A DNA stretch of 19,115 bases, from assembly GCA_002428415.1 (NCBI GenBank), contig DIWI01000008.1, forward strand, positions 1-19,115, written 5' to 3'. Position 1 is the stretch's first letter. The number at the start of each line of letters is the position of its first letter. Of the stretch, positions 7,017-14,450 are shown piece by piece. A program made the position numbers and the translations under genes. The stretch comes from Clostridiaceae bacterium UBA6110. Lineage in GTDB: Bacteria > Bacillota > Clostridia > Clostridiales > Clostridiaceae. A model generated the notes under the pieces. The model saw only the letters and a program-made list of their open reading frames with translations. It did no database searches and was not told where the DNA came from.

Positions 7017-7069
7017 AGTTTTAATGTAAAAAATTGGCGATAGGTATGATGATACAAGAGGAAAAATGA

Positions 7070-8188
7070 ATGGAAACGGATAACCTGGAACTTGCAAGGC
7101 GACTTAGACATGAACTGCATATGCATCCCGAGCTTTCAAATCAAGAGGTCTGGACGAAAAAGCACCTCATCGAATTCCTGAGAAAGAATACAAGACTTGA
7201 AATCGTGGATCGCGGAAGGTGGTTCTACGCCATCTACAGAGCTGAAACTGGAGGCAGGAACATCGCCTTTCGTGCTGATTTTGACGCTATTCATATGGAT
7301 GAGATAATTGAAATTCCACACTCATCACTTGAAGCTGGAGTTTCTCATAAATGCGGACATGACGGGCATTCTGCAACCCTTGCCGGCTTTGCATTGGAAA
7401 TCGACAAGAAGGGCAGCAGCAACAATATATTCTTCCTGTTCCAGCATGCTGAGGAGACCGGAGACGGTGCTGCAGAATGCAGGGTATTCATTGAAGAGAA
7501 CCGTATAGACGAGATATTTGCATTCCACAATATGAGCGGTATGGAGCTAAAGTCAGTGAATGTTATAGATGGTGTAAGCCACTGCGGTTCAAAGGGCATG
7601 ATAGTTCATATGGAGGGAGCTCCATCCCATGCCAGCCAACCTGAAAAGGGAATTAATCCTGCATTCGCGATTGCAAAGATCATAGATGCGATACCTGAGC
7701 TGACATCTCCTGACTACAACAAGGGAATGGTGCTGTGCACAGTGATCCAGGTGGATATAGGTGAACGGGCTTTCGGTGTTTCAGCAGGAAGAGGAGATAT
7801 CCTCCTTACCATCAGAGCGAATCTTGAGTCGGAAATGGACAGGCTGCAGAAAAACCTTGAAGAACTTGCACATGCTCAGGCTGAAAGGTACGGGCTTGGT
7901 TTAAGCTTTAAGTATGTAGACTACTTCCCGGAGACCTTCAACCACAAGGAAAGCTCAGACAAGATCAGGCAGGTATGCAGGGATAAGGGGCTTCATCTTG
8001 TTGAGATGGAAGAGCCCTTCAGGGCTTCCGAGGATTTCGGACATTACCTGAAGCTGACCAAAGGAGCCATATGCTATATCGGTAACGGTGTTGACCATCC
8101 AAATATACATACCCATGAATATGATTTTCCTGATGAAATAATTGAAACGGGAGTTGAACTATTTAAAGGTCTGGCTGAAACAAAATGA
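7070..8188 (+). CDS. M20D family amidohydrolase / aminoacylase-type metallopeptidase
   Basis: This 372-residue cytosolic enzyme should hydrolyse an N-acyl amino acid or related amide, as hippurate hydrolases, IAA-amino acid hydrolases and N-acetyldiaminopimelate deacetylases do. The M20D pattern is complete: RRLRHELHMHPELSNQE near the start, RADFDAI at 68-74, KCGHDGH with Cys95 and His97 as metal ligands, HAEET with catalytic Glu128 and metal Glu129, FHN with His153, the dimerisation domain with SHASQPEKGINPA (about 187-199), SEDFGHY, and the final NIHTHEYDFPDE supplying the last histidine. Length is near the usual 380-400. AGAGGA lies seven bases before the ATG. The exact acyl substrate cannot be read, and no lysine-pathway genes lie nearby. 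A terminator follows, so it forms its own unit. Confidence 0.9.
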   Translation: METDNLELARRLRHELHMHPELSNQEVWTKKHLIEFLRKNTRLEIVDRGRWFYAIYRAETGGRNIAFRADFDAIHMDEIIEIPHSSLEAGVSHKCGHDGHSATLAGFALEIDKKGSSNNIFFLFQHAEETGDGAAECRVFIEENRIDEIFAFHNMSGMELKSVNVIDGVSHCGSKGMIVHMEGAPSHASQPEKGINPAFAIAKIIDAIPELTSPDYNKGMVLCTVIQVDIGERAFGVSAGRGDILLTIRANLESEMDRLQKNLEELAHAQAERYGLGLSFKYVDYFPETFNHKESSDKIRQVCRDKGLHLVEMEEPFRASEDFGHYLKLTKGAICYIGNGVDHPNIHTHEYDFPDEIIETGVELFKGLAETK

Positions 8189-8206
8189 CAGGATAATACT
8201 TTTTAG

Positions 8207-8234
8207 AGACCATGGATTTTGTCCATGGTCTTTT
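8207..8234 (+). terminator. Rho-independent terminator after the M20 gene
   Basis: A perfect 10-bp stem (8207-8216 with 8222-8231) with a 5-base loop runs into four T (8231-8234). It insulates the pst promoter region from upstream transcription. Confidence 0.82.
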
Positions 8235-8361
8235 GTTATGCAAATTTGACTCTAAACCTATGGTGAAATTTCCGTAAATTTTATCCTGATATTGTATTGC
8301 ACGCAAAAGTATTTGGGTGCAAAGGATTTCATGAAAATGTAATTGTTTACCGCATTTCGAT

Positions 8362-8415
8362 TTAACGTGGACATAACAATCTGGCAATGTGGAATAAACA
8401 TTGAGTCCGTATAAT
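8362..8415 (+). promoter_or_regulatory. PhoP-type Pho box and -10 element upstream of pstS
   Basis: Four hexamers recur at exact 11-bp steps: TTAACG (8362-8367), ATAACA (8373-8378), GCAATG (8384-8389) and TAAACA (8395-8400). Three are close to the Gram-positive PhoP consensus TTAACA/TTTACA with 5-base gaps. A perfect TATAAT lies at 8410-8415, and no -35 hexamer is present at the expected place (atgtgg), as usual for an activator-dependent promoter. With a start near 8422 the repeats would span about -60 to -22, the position known for B. subtilis PhoP core sites. The remaining intergenic bases (8235-8361) show nothing further that I can support. Confidence 0.65.
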
Positions 8416-8472
8416 TCATTTTGTAGGTTGTGAATTGGCAACCGGTTGAACTCGAATTTTAGGAGGATATCA

Positions 8473-9459
8473 ATGAATAAGAAAATACTCGGACTAGTAT
8501 CATCACTTGCACTTGTATCAATACTCGCAGGCTGCGGAGCTGCAGCAACACCAACTACAGCTCCATCTGCAACAGAACCAAAGCTAAGCGGTGCCGTTAT
8601 AGTTGACGGATCAGGAACAGTTTATCCGCTTATGGCTAACATCGCTGAAAACTACATGACTGACGTACAGGATGAAGTAAGCGTTCAGGTCGGCAGAGCA
8701 GGATCAAGCGCAGGCCTCAAGAAGTTCATCGCAGGGGAACTTGATTTCGCAGATGCTTCAAGAAAGATCAAGGATACCGAGGTTGCTGAGCTTGTTGCAG
8801 CCGGAAAGAAAATGGATGAAAACATTCTTGAGATTAAGCTTGCATATGATGGACTCACTCTTGTTATAAACAAGGAAAACACCTGGGCAACTGAGATGAA
8901 GGCTGAAGAGATACTCAACATGTATACTTCAGGCAAGATCAAGAGCGATGATAAGGTCCTCTGGTCAGACATCAGATCCACATGGCCTGCAGAGGAAGTA
9001 AAGTTCTATGGTCCTAACGAGAACCACGGAACATACGAGTTCTTCTATGAAGGACTTCTCAAGAAGGAAAACCTAGTTTCAACAGTAAACCTTCAGCAGG
9101 AATATTCAACCCTTGTTGACCTGGTCTCAAAGGATAAGAACGCAATTGCCTTCTTCGGATTTGGATACTACGAATCAAATAAGGATAAGCTGAGTGCAGT
9201 TAAGGTTGACTTCGGAAGCGGAGCAGTAGAGCCAAAGCTTGAGACGATCGGTGAAGCACTTCCTTATGCAGGATTCACCAGACTTGTATACACTTACCTT
9301 GACCTTGACAAGGCAAAAGCTAATCCACAGGTTCTTGACTATGCGAAGTTCGTTGTATCAGCTGACGGTGCTGCAAAGCTTGCTGGCGAGAATGGATTTG
9401 CACCACTGCCAGATAGCGTCTACAGCGGTTATGCTGCAACACTTGATGCTGTAAAGTAA
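8473..9459 (+). CDS. pstS: Phosphate ABC transporter substrate-binding lipoprotein PstS
   Basis: PstS captures inorganic phosphate outside the membrane and delivers it to PstCA. The 328-residue product starts with a lipoprotein signal peptide: MNKK, a hydrophobic run, and the lipobox LAGC with Cys21 as the lipidation site, followed by a Thr/Ala/Pro-rich linker. Phosphate-contact motifs are in the expected places: DGSGTVYPL near 45-53, GRAGSSAGLKKF near 74-85 and DFADASRKI near 90-98. An in-frame TTG at 8446 would add nine residues but lacks a ribosome site; AGGAGG (8461-8466) lies six bases before the ATG at 8473. It is the first gene of pstSCAB-phoU and lies behind a PhoP-like box, so induction by phosphate starvation is expected. 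A long hairpin separates it from pstC. Confidence 0.95.
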   Translation: MNKKILGLVSSLALVSILAGCGAAATPTTAPSATEPKLSGAVIVDGSGTVYPLMANIAENYMTDVQDEVSVQVGRAGSSAGLKKFIAGELDFADASRKIKDTEVAELVAAGKKMDENILEIKLAYDGLTLVINKENTWATEMKAEEILNMYTSGKIKSDDKVLWSDIRSTWPAEEVKFYGPNENHGTYEFFYEGLLKKENLVSTVNLQQEYSTLVDLVSKDKNAIAFFGFGYYESNKDKLSAVKVDFGSGAVEPKLETIGEALPYAGFTRLVYTYLDLDKAKANPQVLDYAKFVVSADGAAKLAGENGFAPLPDSVYSGYAATLDAVK

Positions 9460-9475
9460 TCAGAATTAACTAGAT

Positions 9476-9513
9476 AGTTCAAGATGAGGGGCATGAGCCT
9501 CTCATCTTGAACT
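9476..9513 (+). other. Intercistronic hairpin between pstS and pstC
   Basis: A 17-bp stem (9476-9492 with 9497-9513) has one G-U wobble and closes the tetraloop ATGA. No T-run follows (gctgtatgaa), so it should not terminate efficiently. Its place directly after the binding-protein gene suggests a 3' barrier that stabilises pstS mRNA relative to the permease genes, as in other binding-protein operons. Confidence 0.75.
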
Positions 9514-9547
9514 GCTGTATGAAGATATCCCGGGAGGAACAGCTTCT

Positions 9548-10474
9548 ATGGAAAATCAGACCAAAGTAAGAGAAATGATACACGACCATATGGTGAAAAA
9601 GAATTATGTGATGGACAAGATCGTGCCGAGCTTTCTATTCCTCATGTCTTTCATTTCAGTACTCACAACATTTGGAATTGTCCTTACACTCGTAGTCGAC
9701 GCATACAACTTCTTCTCAAAGGTCCCTTTGGCAGAAGTATTCAGCACAAAGCTTGCTCCCCTGAATGCAACAGCTCCAAGTTTCGGGTTCATACCGCTGA
9801 TAACAGGGACCATATTCACAACTCTGATAGCCATGTCAGTAGCTGTTCCGGTAGGACTGGCAGCTGCAATATATATGAGCCAGTTTGCAACAGCAAGTGT
9901 CCGTAAGACCGTAAAGCCTATAATGGAGGTTCTTGCGGGAATCCCTACAATAGTATATGGATTCTTTGCATACTCGACTGTCACACCTCTTTTAATGAAG
10001 ATAATCCCAACTCTGGAGTCCAAGAATGTCCTGAGTCCCGGCATAGTCATGGGAATCATGATCATTCCAATGGTTGCCTCATTGTCGGAGGATGCTATGA
10101 ACGCAGTTCCTGAAATAATGAGAGAAGGAGCATTGGGTTTGGGATCGACAAGACTTGAAGTGGCATTTAAGGTGGTTACACCTGCTGCAATTTCCGGAAT
10201 ACTATCATCCATCGTACTGGCGATCTCCAGAGCGATCGGCGAGACAATGATTGTAACGATTGCCAGCGGAAGCTCGAAGGCATTCACTCTGGACATAACA
10301 AAATCCATGCAGACGATGACCGGATATATTGTCGAGTTCACAAGCGGAGATGCGGCCAGCGGATCAACAGGATACTATAGCCTGTATGCTGTGGGCTTGA
10401 TGCTGTTCCTGTTCACCATGCTCATGAACCATATCGCACACAGGATTTCGAAAAGATACAGGGAGGCATACTGA
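9548..10474 (+). CDS. pstC: Phosphate ABC transporter permease PstC
   Basis: PstC forms the membrane channel with PstA. The 308 residues contain about six hydrophobic segments. The ABC-permease coupling loop is visible as DAMNAVPEIMREGALGLG (near 179-196), followed by KVVTPAAISGI and the family block SRAIGETM that distinguishes phosphate permeases. The stretch between the first two segments includes a polar external loop (STKLAPLNATAPSFGF). The ATG has GGGAGGA in the preceding bases with a short spacer. Its stop TGA shares one base with the pstA ATG, so translation is coupled. It is distinguished from PstA by order after pstS and by a shorter cytoplasmic N-terminus. Confidence 0.94.
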   Translation: MENQTKVREMIHDHMVKKNYVMDKIVPSFLFLMSFISVLTTFGIVLTLVVDAYNFFSKVPLAEVFSTKLAPLNATAPSFGFIPLITGTIFTTLIAMSVAVPVGLAAAIYMSQFATASVRKTVKPIMEVLAGIPTIVYGFFAYSTVTPLLMKIIPTLESKNVLSPGIVMGIMIIPMVASLSEDAMNAVPEIMREGALGLGSTRLEVAFKVVTPAAISGILSSIVLAISRAIGETMIVTIASGSSKAFTLDITKSMQTMTGYIVEFTSGDAASGSTGYYSLYAVGLMLFLFTMLMNHIAHRISKRYREAY

Positions 10475-11415
10475 TGGAAAGCAAAGGACTCAATATGGAA
10501 AATAAAAGTACCAAATTTGAGAACAAGAAGAAGCTTCCTTACAAGGTGCCTATAGACAGTGCCAGGATCCAGGGACGTGTGAGGCTCAGTAACTTCGCCA
10601 AGCACCTGTTTTCATCCTCAGTGCTGTTTGCTATTATCGTACTGGCATTTCTGCTATTCCAGGTAATAAGAGACAGCATAGGCTGGCTTGATATTGACTT
10701 TCTTACCAAGACACTATCCATATTTCCGGAGAAGGCAGGTATCAAGGGCGCCATAATGGGTACAGTATGGCTTATGCTCATAGTAATTCCAGTTACAATG
10801 GTGCTGGGAGTTTCAACAGCCATTTATCTGGAGGAATATGCGGCACCAGGTACGATAAAGGACTTCATCAACATCAACATATCAAACCTTGCAAGCGTTC
10901 CTTCTGTAATATTCGGACTACTGGGTCTGACTGTCTTCGGAAGAATGTTGAACCTGGGAGGCAGCCTGCTGGCAGGCGGACTTACAATGTCTCTCCTTGT
11001 ATTGCCGATTGTCGTGGTATCAAGCCAGGAAGCGCTTAAGGCAGTTCCTGGGTTCCTAAGAGAGGCTTCATACGCCATGGGAGCTGATAAATGGACCACA
11101 ATCAGCAAGGTAGTACTTCCGGTTGCCATACCTGGAATACTTACGGGATTCATACTCTCACTTTCAAGGGCCATAGGAGAGACTGCTCCACTGGTAGTTC
11201 TTGGTATCCCTACACTGATATTGAAGCTCCCGAACAGCATACTTGATGACTTTACTGCTCTTCCAATCCAGATTTACTACTGGACTCTGGATACGGTACT
11301 TACACCTGAGTATGCAAATCTTGCTGCAGCAACCATCGTTGTGCTCCTGGCAATTCTGTTCCTTATGAATTCGGTGGCGATTGTAATAAGAAACAAATTT
11401 CAGAAGCGATTTTAG
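10474..11415 (+). CDS. pstA: Phosphate ABC transporter permease PstA
   Basis: PstA is the second membrane subunit of the phosphate importer. The 313 residues have a long basic cytoplasmic N-terminus (about 1-45) and six hydrophobic segments. The coupling loop EALKAVPGFLREASYAMGAD (near 188-207), then KVVLPVAIPGI and SRAIGETAPLVVLG, are typical PstA blocks. The ATG overlaps the pstC stop as TGATG, with GGGAGG (10461-10466) seven bases upstream; a later ATG at 10495 is possible but has a poorer site. pstB starts 15 bases after its stop. Confidence 0.95.
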   Translation: MESKGLNMENKSTKFENKKKLPYKVPIDSARIQGRVRLSNFAKHLFSSSVLFAIIVLAFLLFQVIRDSIGWLDIDFLTKTLSIFPEKAGIKGAIMGTVWLMLIVIPVTMVLGVSTAIYLEEYAAPGTIKDFININISNLASVPSVIFGLLGLTVFGRMLNLGGSLLAGGLTMSLLVLPIVVVSSQEALKAVPGFLREASYAMGADKWTTISKVVLPVAIPGILTGFILSLSRAIGETAPLVVLGIPTLILKLPNSILDDFTALPIQIYYWTLDTVLTPEYANLAAATIVVLLAILFLMNSVAIVIRNKFQKRF

Positions 11416-11430
11416 TGGAGGTTAATAATT

Positions 11431-12210
11431 TTGTCAGAAAAGATTAATGAAAACAAAGAGGCAATATACGAGGTCAGGAACCTGAATCTCTGGTATGGAA
11501 AAGACAATGCCTTGAAGAACATAAACATAGACATATACAAAAATGAGGTTACCGCAATAATAGGGCCTTCAGGCTGCGGTAAATCCACCTTCATAAAGAC
11601 TCTCAACAGGATGGTTGAGAATATTCCTTCAGTTAAGGTTGAAGGTGAGATACTCTATCACGGAAAGAATATATTTGACAGGGACCTGAGGGTTGAGGAG
11701 CTGAGGACAAAGGTCGGTATGGTGTTCCAGAAACCTAATCCGTTTCCTAAATCAATAATGGAAAATGTTGTCTATGGTCCGAGGATACATGGAATAACTG
11801 ACAAGAAGCTTCTGATGGAGATAACTGAGACAAGCCTCAGAAGTGCGGCGCTATGGGATGAGGTCAAGGACAGGCTTAATGACAATGCATACGGACTGTC
11901 AGGAGGCCAGCAGCAGAGGCTCTGCATAGCAAGGGCATTGGCGGTTCAGCCTGATGTGATCCTGATGGATGAGCCTACATCAGCTCTTGACCCGATAGCA
12001 ACCTACAAGATAGAAGAGCTTCTTGATTCCCTGAAGAAGGAATATACCATAAGCATAGTCACGCATTCCATGCAGCAGGCCGCAAGAATTTCGGACAGGA
12101 CAGCTTTCTTCCTGCTTGGCGAGATGATAGAATATGGTAACACCAAATCACTGTTTACAACTCCAATCGATAAGCGAACTGAAGATTATATAACCGGAAG
12201 ATTCGGCTAA
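11431..12210 (+). CDS. pstB: Phosphate ABC transporter ATP-binding protein PstB (TTG start)
   Basis: PstB hydrolyses ATP to drive phosphate uptake and in many bacteria passes the transport state to PhoU and PhoR. All ABC motifs are present in the 259 residues: Walker A GPSGCGKS at 45-52, Q-loop Gln100, the PstB-specific KPNPFP at 101-106, signature LSGGQQQR at 156-163, Walker B VILMDEP at 176-182, and switch His212. The frame begins with TTG, nine bases after GGAGG (11417-11421). No ATG or GTG occurs before the conserved region, so TTG is the likely start and may lower PstB translation. The C-terminus YITGRFG is typical of the family. Confidence 0.96.
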   Translation: MSEKINENKEAIYEVRNLNLWYGKDNALKNINIDIYKNEVTAIIGPSGCGKSTFIKTLNRMVENIPSVKVEGEILYHGKNIFDRDLRVEELRTKVGMVFQKPNPFPKSIMENVVYGPRIHGITDKKLLMEITETSLRSAALWDEVKDRLNDNAYGLSGGQQQRLCIARALAVQPDVILMDEPTSALDPIATYKIEELLDSLKKEYTISIVTHSMQQAARISDRTAFFLLGEMIEYGNTKSLFTTPIDKRTEDYITGRFG

Positions 12211-12220
12211 GGAGGAATAT

Positions 12221-12874
12221 ATGGCACGTGATAATTATGAGAAGACAATCCTTGTACTTAGAAACAAGGTAGTTGAGATGATGGACCTCTCCAGGGAAAT
12301 CCTGGATGAAAGCATAAGGTCGCTTGTTGAGCAGGATGTTGAGGCTGCCAAGACGATATCCAAACAGGATGATGCAGTCGATGACCTCCTCAACCAGGTC
12401 GAAGACCTATGCACAGAGCTGATTGCTCTGCAGCAGCCAACTGCCAAGGATATGAGACTCGTATTTTCGATAATCAAGATGGTTACCGACATTGAGAGAA
12501 TCGGCGATTACTGTGTTAACATATCAAGGGAAGTCATAGTCATAGGTGATGAACCTCACTACATGGAAGTCAAGGACGTTCTTAAGATGAGAGACATAAT
12601 CCAGGGTATGCTCGCAGACACCAGGAAGAGCTTTATTGAGGGCGATGCCTATCTTGCCTTGAAGGTTGGAAAGCAGGATGACCTTGTAGATGAGATCTAC
12701 AGGGATTTCTATAATGATGTACTCCTAAAGATAAGCGACAACCGTGAATTCATAAGGCAGGGAACAAAGCTCCTCTTCATAGGAAGGCATCTGGAAAGGA
12801 TCGCAGACCACATAACCAACATATGCGAAAAGGTAGTTTATATTATTCGCGGTGAAAGAATACAGATAAACTAG
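12221..12874 (+). CDS. phoU: Phosphate transport regulator PhoU (first copy)
   Basis: PhoU is a cytosolic or membrane-peripheral helical protein that couples Pst activity to the Pho two-component system and restrains phosphate uptake. The 217 residues form two three-helix PhoU repeats. Metal-binding-type acidic motifs appear as KQDDAVDDLLNQVED near 45-59 and KQDDLVDEIYRDF near 148-160. The paired signature helices are MVTDIERIGDY near 87-97 and RHLERIADHITNICE near 189-203. AGGAGGA lies a few bases before the ATG, and only 10 bases separate it from pstB, so it belongs to the pst operon. A terminator follows. Confidence 0.93.
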   Translation: MARDNYEKTILVLRNKVVEMMDLSREILDESIRSLVEQDVEAAKTISKQDDAVDDLLNQVEDLCTELIALQQPTAKDMRLVFSIIKMVTDIERIGDYCVNISREVIVIGDEPHYMEVKDVLKMRDIIQGMLADTRKSFIEGDAYLALKVGKQDDLVDEIYRDFYNDVLLKISDNREFIRQGTKLLFIGRHLERIADHITNICEKVVYIIRGERIQIN

Positions 12875-12882
12875 AACCATGG

Positions 12883-12925
12883 AAGCATGCTGAGAAAATC
12901 TAGCTGATATTGTGCATGCTTTTTT
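12883..12925 (+). terminator. Terminator after the first phoU
   Basis: An 8-bp stem (12883-12890 with 12914-12921) encloses a long 23-base loop that can fold internally, and six T follow (12920-12925). The large loop makes it somewhat unusual, and partial readthrough into the second phoU is possible. Confidence 0.65.
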
Positions 12926-13000
12926 CATTGGATCCGACGCATTCAAATACTGCAAAAGTGATTCTCAATATACGGAAGTCATTGGATCACAAGGAATGGA

Positions 13001-13009
13001 TATTATAAA
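13001..13009 (+). promoter_or_regulatory. Weak candidate -10 upstream of the second phoU
   Basis: The bases TATTATAAA hold two overlapping -10-like hexamers (TATTAT, TATAAA). The only TTG-starting hexamer near (12982-12987) is 16 bases from the second. If transcription started here the leader would be too short to include the ribosome site, so this signal may be only AT-richness. Confidence 0.2.
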
Positions 13010-13027
13010 AGAGAGGTGCCAGTGCAT

Positions 13028-13678
13028 ATGACGAAAAGCATTGAGGTAAGTATAAATCACATGAACAACGGACTCTTAAGGATGGGATTCCTGGTTGAGA
13101 CTCAGATGAAGAGGGCAATCAAGGCACTTGTCCAAAGGGATGCGAAGCTTGCAGAATTCTTAATCGGTGAGGACAGGGAAATCAACGAACTGATGAGAAA
13201 CATTGAAGACGAGGCCATCAAGCTGATTGCAACCCAGGGTCCTGTAGCAAGTGATCTGAGATATATATTTACAGTGATAAAAATTGTAACAGACCTTGAG
13301 AGAATGGGAGACCATGCAAAGGACATCGCGATTGTCGCTTTGGAGTGCAAGGATAACTATACTGACATCATTGACGATGAACTTATGGAAATAAGTGATG
13401 ATGTGACAAAATTCATCAACGAATCCCTGGATTCATTTGTAGCCAAGGACAGGAGCCATGCAATAGACCTGGCCAGAACCGATGATATCATCGATGAAAA
13501 GTCAAAAAGAGCAATCGCCAAGCTCTATGAGTTTGCTTCAGGCAACAATGACCTCATGAAATTGGCTGGTCAGCTGCAGTTCGTAGTAAAGTACCTGGAG
13601 AGAAACGGAGACCATGCCACGAACATCTGCGAATGGACAAACTATATAGTTACGGGTCAGTTCAAGGAACTGAACTGA
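13028..13678 (+). CDS. phoU: PhoU family protein (second copy)
   Basis: This 216-residue protein again shows two PhoU repeats. Acidic metal motifs are GEDREINELMRNIEDEA (near 46-62) and ARTDDIIDEKSKRAI (near 146-160). The signature helices are IVTDLERMGDHAKDIA and KYLERNGDHATNICEW. It differs clearly from the first copy in sequence, so the duplication is not recent. In-frame GTG codons at 13016 and 13022 lie in or too near the ribosome site GAGGTG (13013-13018); I choose the ATG at 13028 with nine bases spacing. It sits behind the terminator of the pst operon and before its own terminator, so its expression may be partly separate. It may act on PhoR or PstB, or on a different Pi transporter; the partner is unknown. 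Confidence 0.9.
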   Translation: MTKSIEVSINHMNNGLLRMGFLVETQMKRAIKALVQRDAKLAEFLIGEDREINELMRNIEDEAIKLIATQGPVASDLRYIFTVIKIVTDLERMGDHAKDIAIVALECKDNYTDIIDDELMEISDDVTKFINESLDSFVAKDRSHAIDLARTDDIIDEKSKRAIAKLYEFASGNNDLMKLAGQLQFVVKYLERNGDHATNICEWTNYIVTGQFKELN

Positions 13679-13680
13679 GT

Positions 13681-13721
13681 AAGGACACGGAATCTGTCAA
13701 TGGATGGATCCGTGTCTTTTT
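13681..13721 (+). terminator. Rho-independent terminator after the second phoU
   Basis: An 8-bp GC-rich stem (13684-13691 with 13709-13716), extended by wobble and A-T pairs at the base, runs into five T (13717-13721). It closes the phosphate-transport block. Confidence 0.85.
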
Positions 13722-13762
13722 CATCAGTGATTCATTCAATTCAATACTAAAGTATGAATTTA

Positions 13763-13771
13763 TGCTATAAA
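13763..13771 (+). promoter_or_regulatory. Extended -10 promoter of the flavodoxin gene
   Basis: TGCTATAAA combines the TGn extension with a TATAAA hexamer (13766-13771). No clear -35 is seen. The start would be near 13778, about 58 bases before the ATG. Confidence 0.5.
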
Positions 13772-13835
13772 ATGGAAGTGTGGAACTGACATTTAGCTTG
13801 CTTATTCAAACAATACTAGCTTGCAGGAGGTCAAT

Positions 13836-14333
13836 ATGGAAGGCAGGACTTTAATCACTTATTATTCATGGTCCGGCAATACGGAATCTGTGGCGAAGGA
13901 GATTCAGGCACTTACCGGGTACGATTCAATTGCTATTGTGGAGAAAAAGGAAAGGAAGAAAAGCAACATGCCTTTTTCCGCACTTACGGCACTGCTCGGC
14001 CTGAGGAGCAGACTCATGCCAATGGATTTCAACCTCGATGGGTATGACAGGATATTGCTTGGATGTCAGGTCTGGGCATGGCATAGTACTCCGGCAGTCA
14101 ATTCATTCATAAGCAAAGCGAATTTCAAAGGGAAAAAAGTCTTCCTGTTCATAACCAAGGCAGATGACAAGGTGCCTCAAAAGGTGATTGACAGTATTAC
14201 ATCGAAGATACGTTCCAAGGGTGGAGAGGTTGCAGACAGTCTGTCAATCACTACAACTATGGAGAGGGTGATTGAACCTGATGAATTCAGGGAAGAACTC
14301 AGCTCCTGGCTTAAAAGTAACGGGCTCATTTAG
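13836..14333 (+). CDS. Small flavodoxin-family protein
   Basis: This 165-residue cytosolic protein has the flavodoxin FMN phosphate loop SWSGNT at 11-16, directly after the first beta strand TLITYY. The later strand YDRILLGCQVWAWHSTPAV, with aromatic residues that could stack on the isoalloxazine ring, and KVFLFITKADDK match the flavodoxin-like oxidoreductase group (as in menaquinone-type or NADPH-dependent small flavodoxins). It should carry electrons or reduce a small substrate; the partner is unknown. An in-frame TTG at 13821 overlaps the ribosome site AGGAGG (13825-13830), so the ATG at 13836, five bases later, is the start. It seems to be a single-gene unit with an extended -10 promoter; no terminator is obvious after it. 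Confidence 0.87.
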   Translation: MEGRTLITYYSWSGNTESVAKEIQALTGYDSIAIVEKKERKKSNMPFSALTALLGLRSRLMPMDFNLDGYDRILLGCQVWAWHSTPAVNSFISKANFKGKKVFLFITKADDKVPQKVIDSITSKIRSKGGEVADSLSITTTMERVIEPDEFREELSSWLKSNGLI

Positions 14334-14406
14334 ATTGGTTGCATGAATTATCTTGCTGTGAACACCTAAAGTATCCTGTTTGTACAGAGATTCGGAACAT
14401 TGAGCC

Positions 14407-14412
14407 TATAAT
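14407..14412 (+). promoter_or_regulatory. -10 element upstream of the MBL-fold hydrolase operon
   Basis: A perfect TATAAT lies 39 bases before the start codon. The bases 17 upstream (acagag) do not form a good -35 and no TGn extension is present, so strength or regulator need is unclear. Confidence 0.4.
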
Positions 14413-14450
14413 ATATATGGTGAATAGTTCTTTTCAAGGAGGAGTAAAAA

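Noticed and set aside
8446..8472. Upstream TTG start for PstS
   Set aside because: It would place nine residues before a normal lipoprotein signal peptide and has no ribosome site, while AGGAGG precedes the ATG at 8473.
9604..10341. Long open frame (245 codons) on the - strand inside pstC
   Set aside because: It is a mirror of the pstC coding frame, lies wholly inside a gene with clear PstC motifs, and shows no domain or ribosome site of its own.
10824..11240. Open frames overlapping pstA on both strands (also 10767-11039)
   Set aside because: They lie within the pstA coding region and carry no recognisable domain; PstA motifs are intact.
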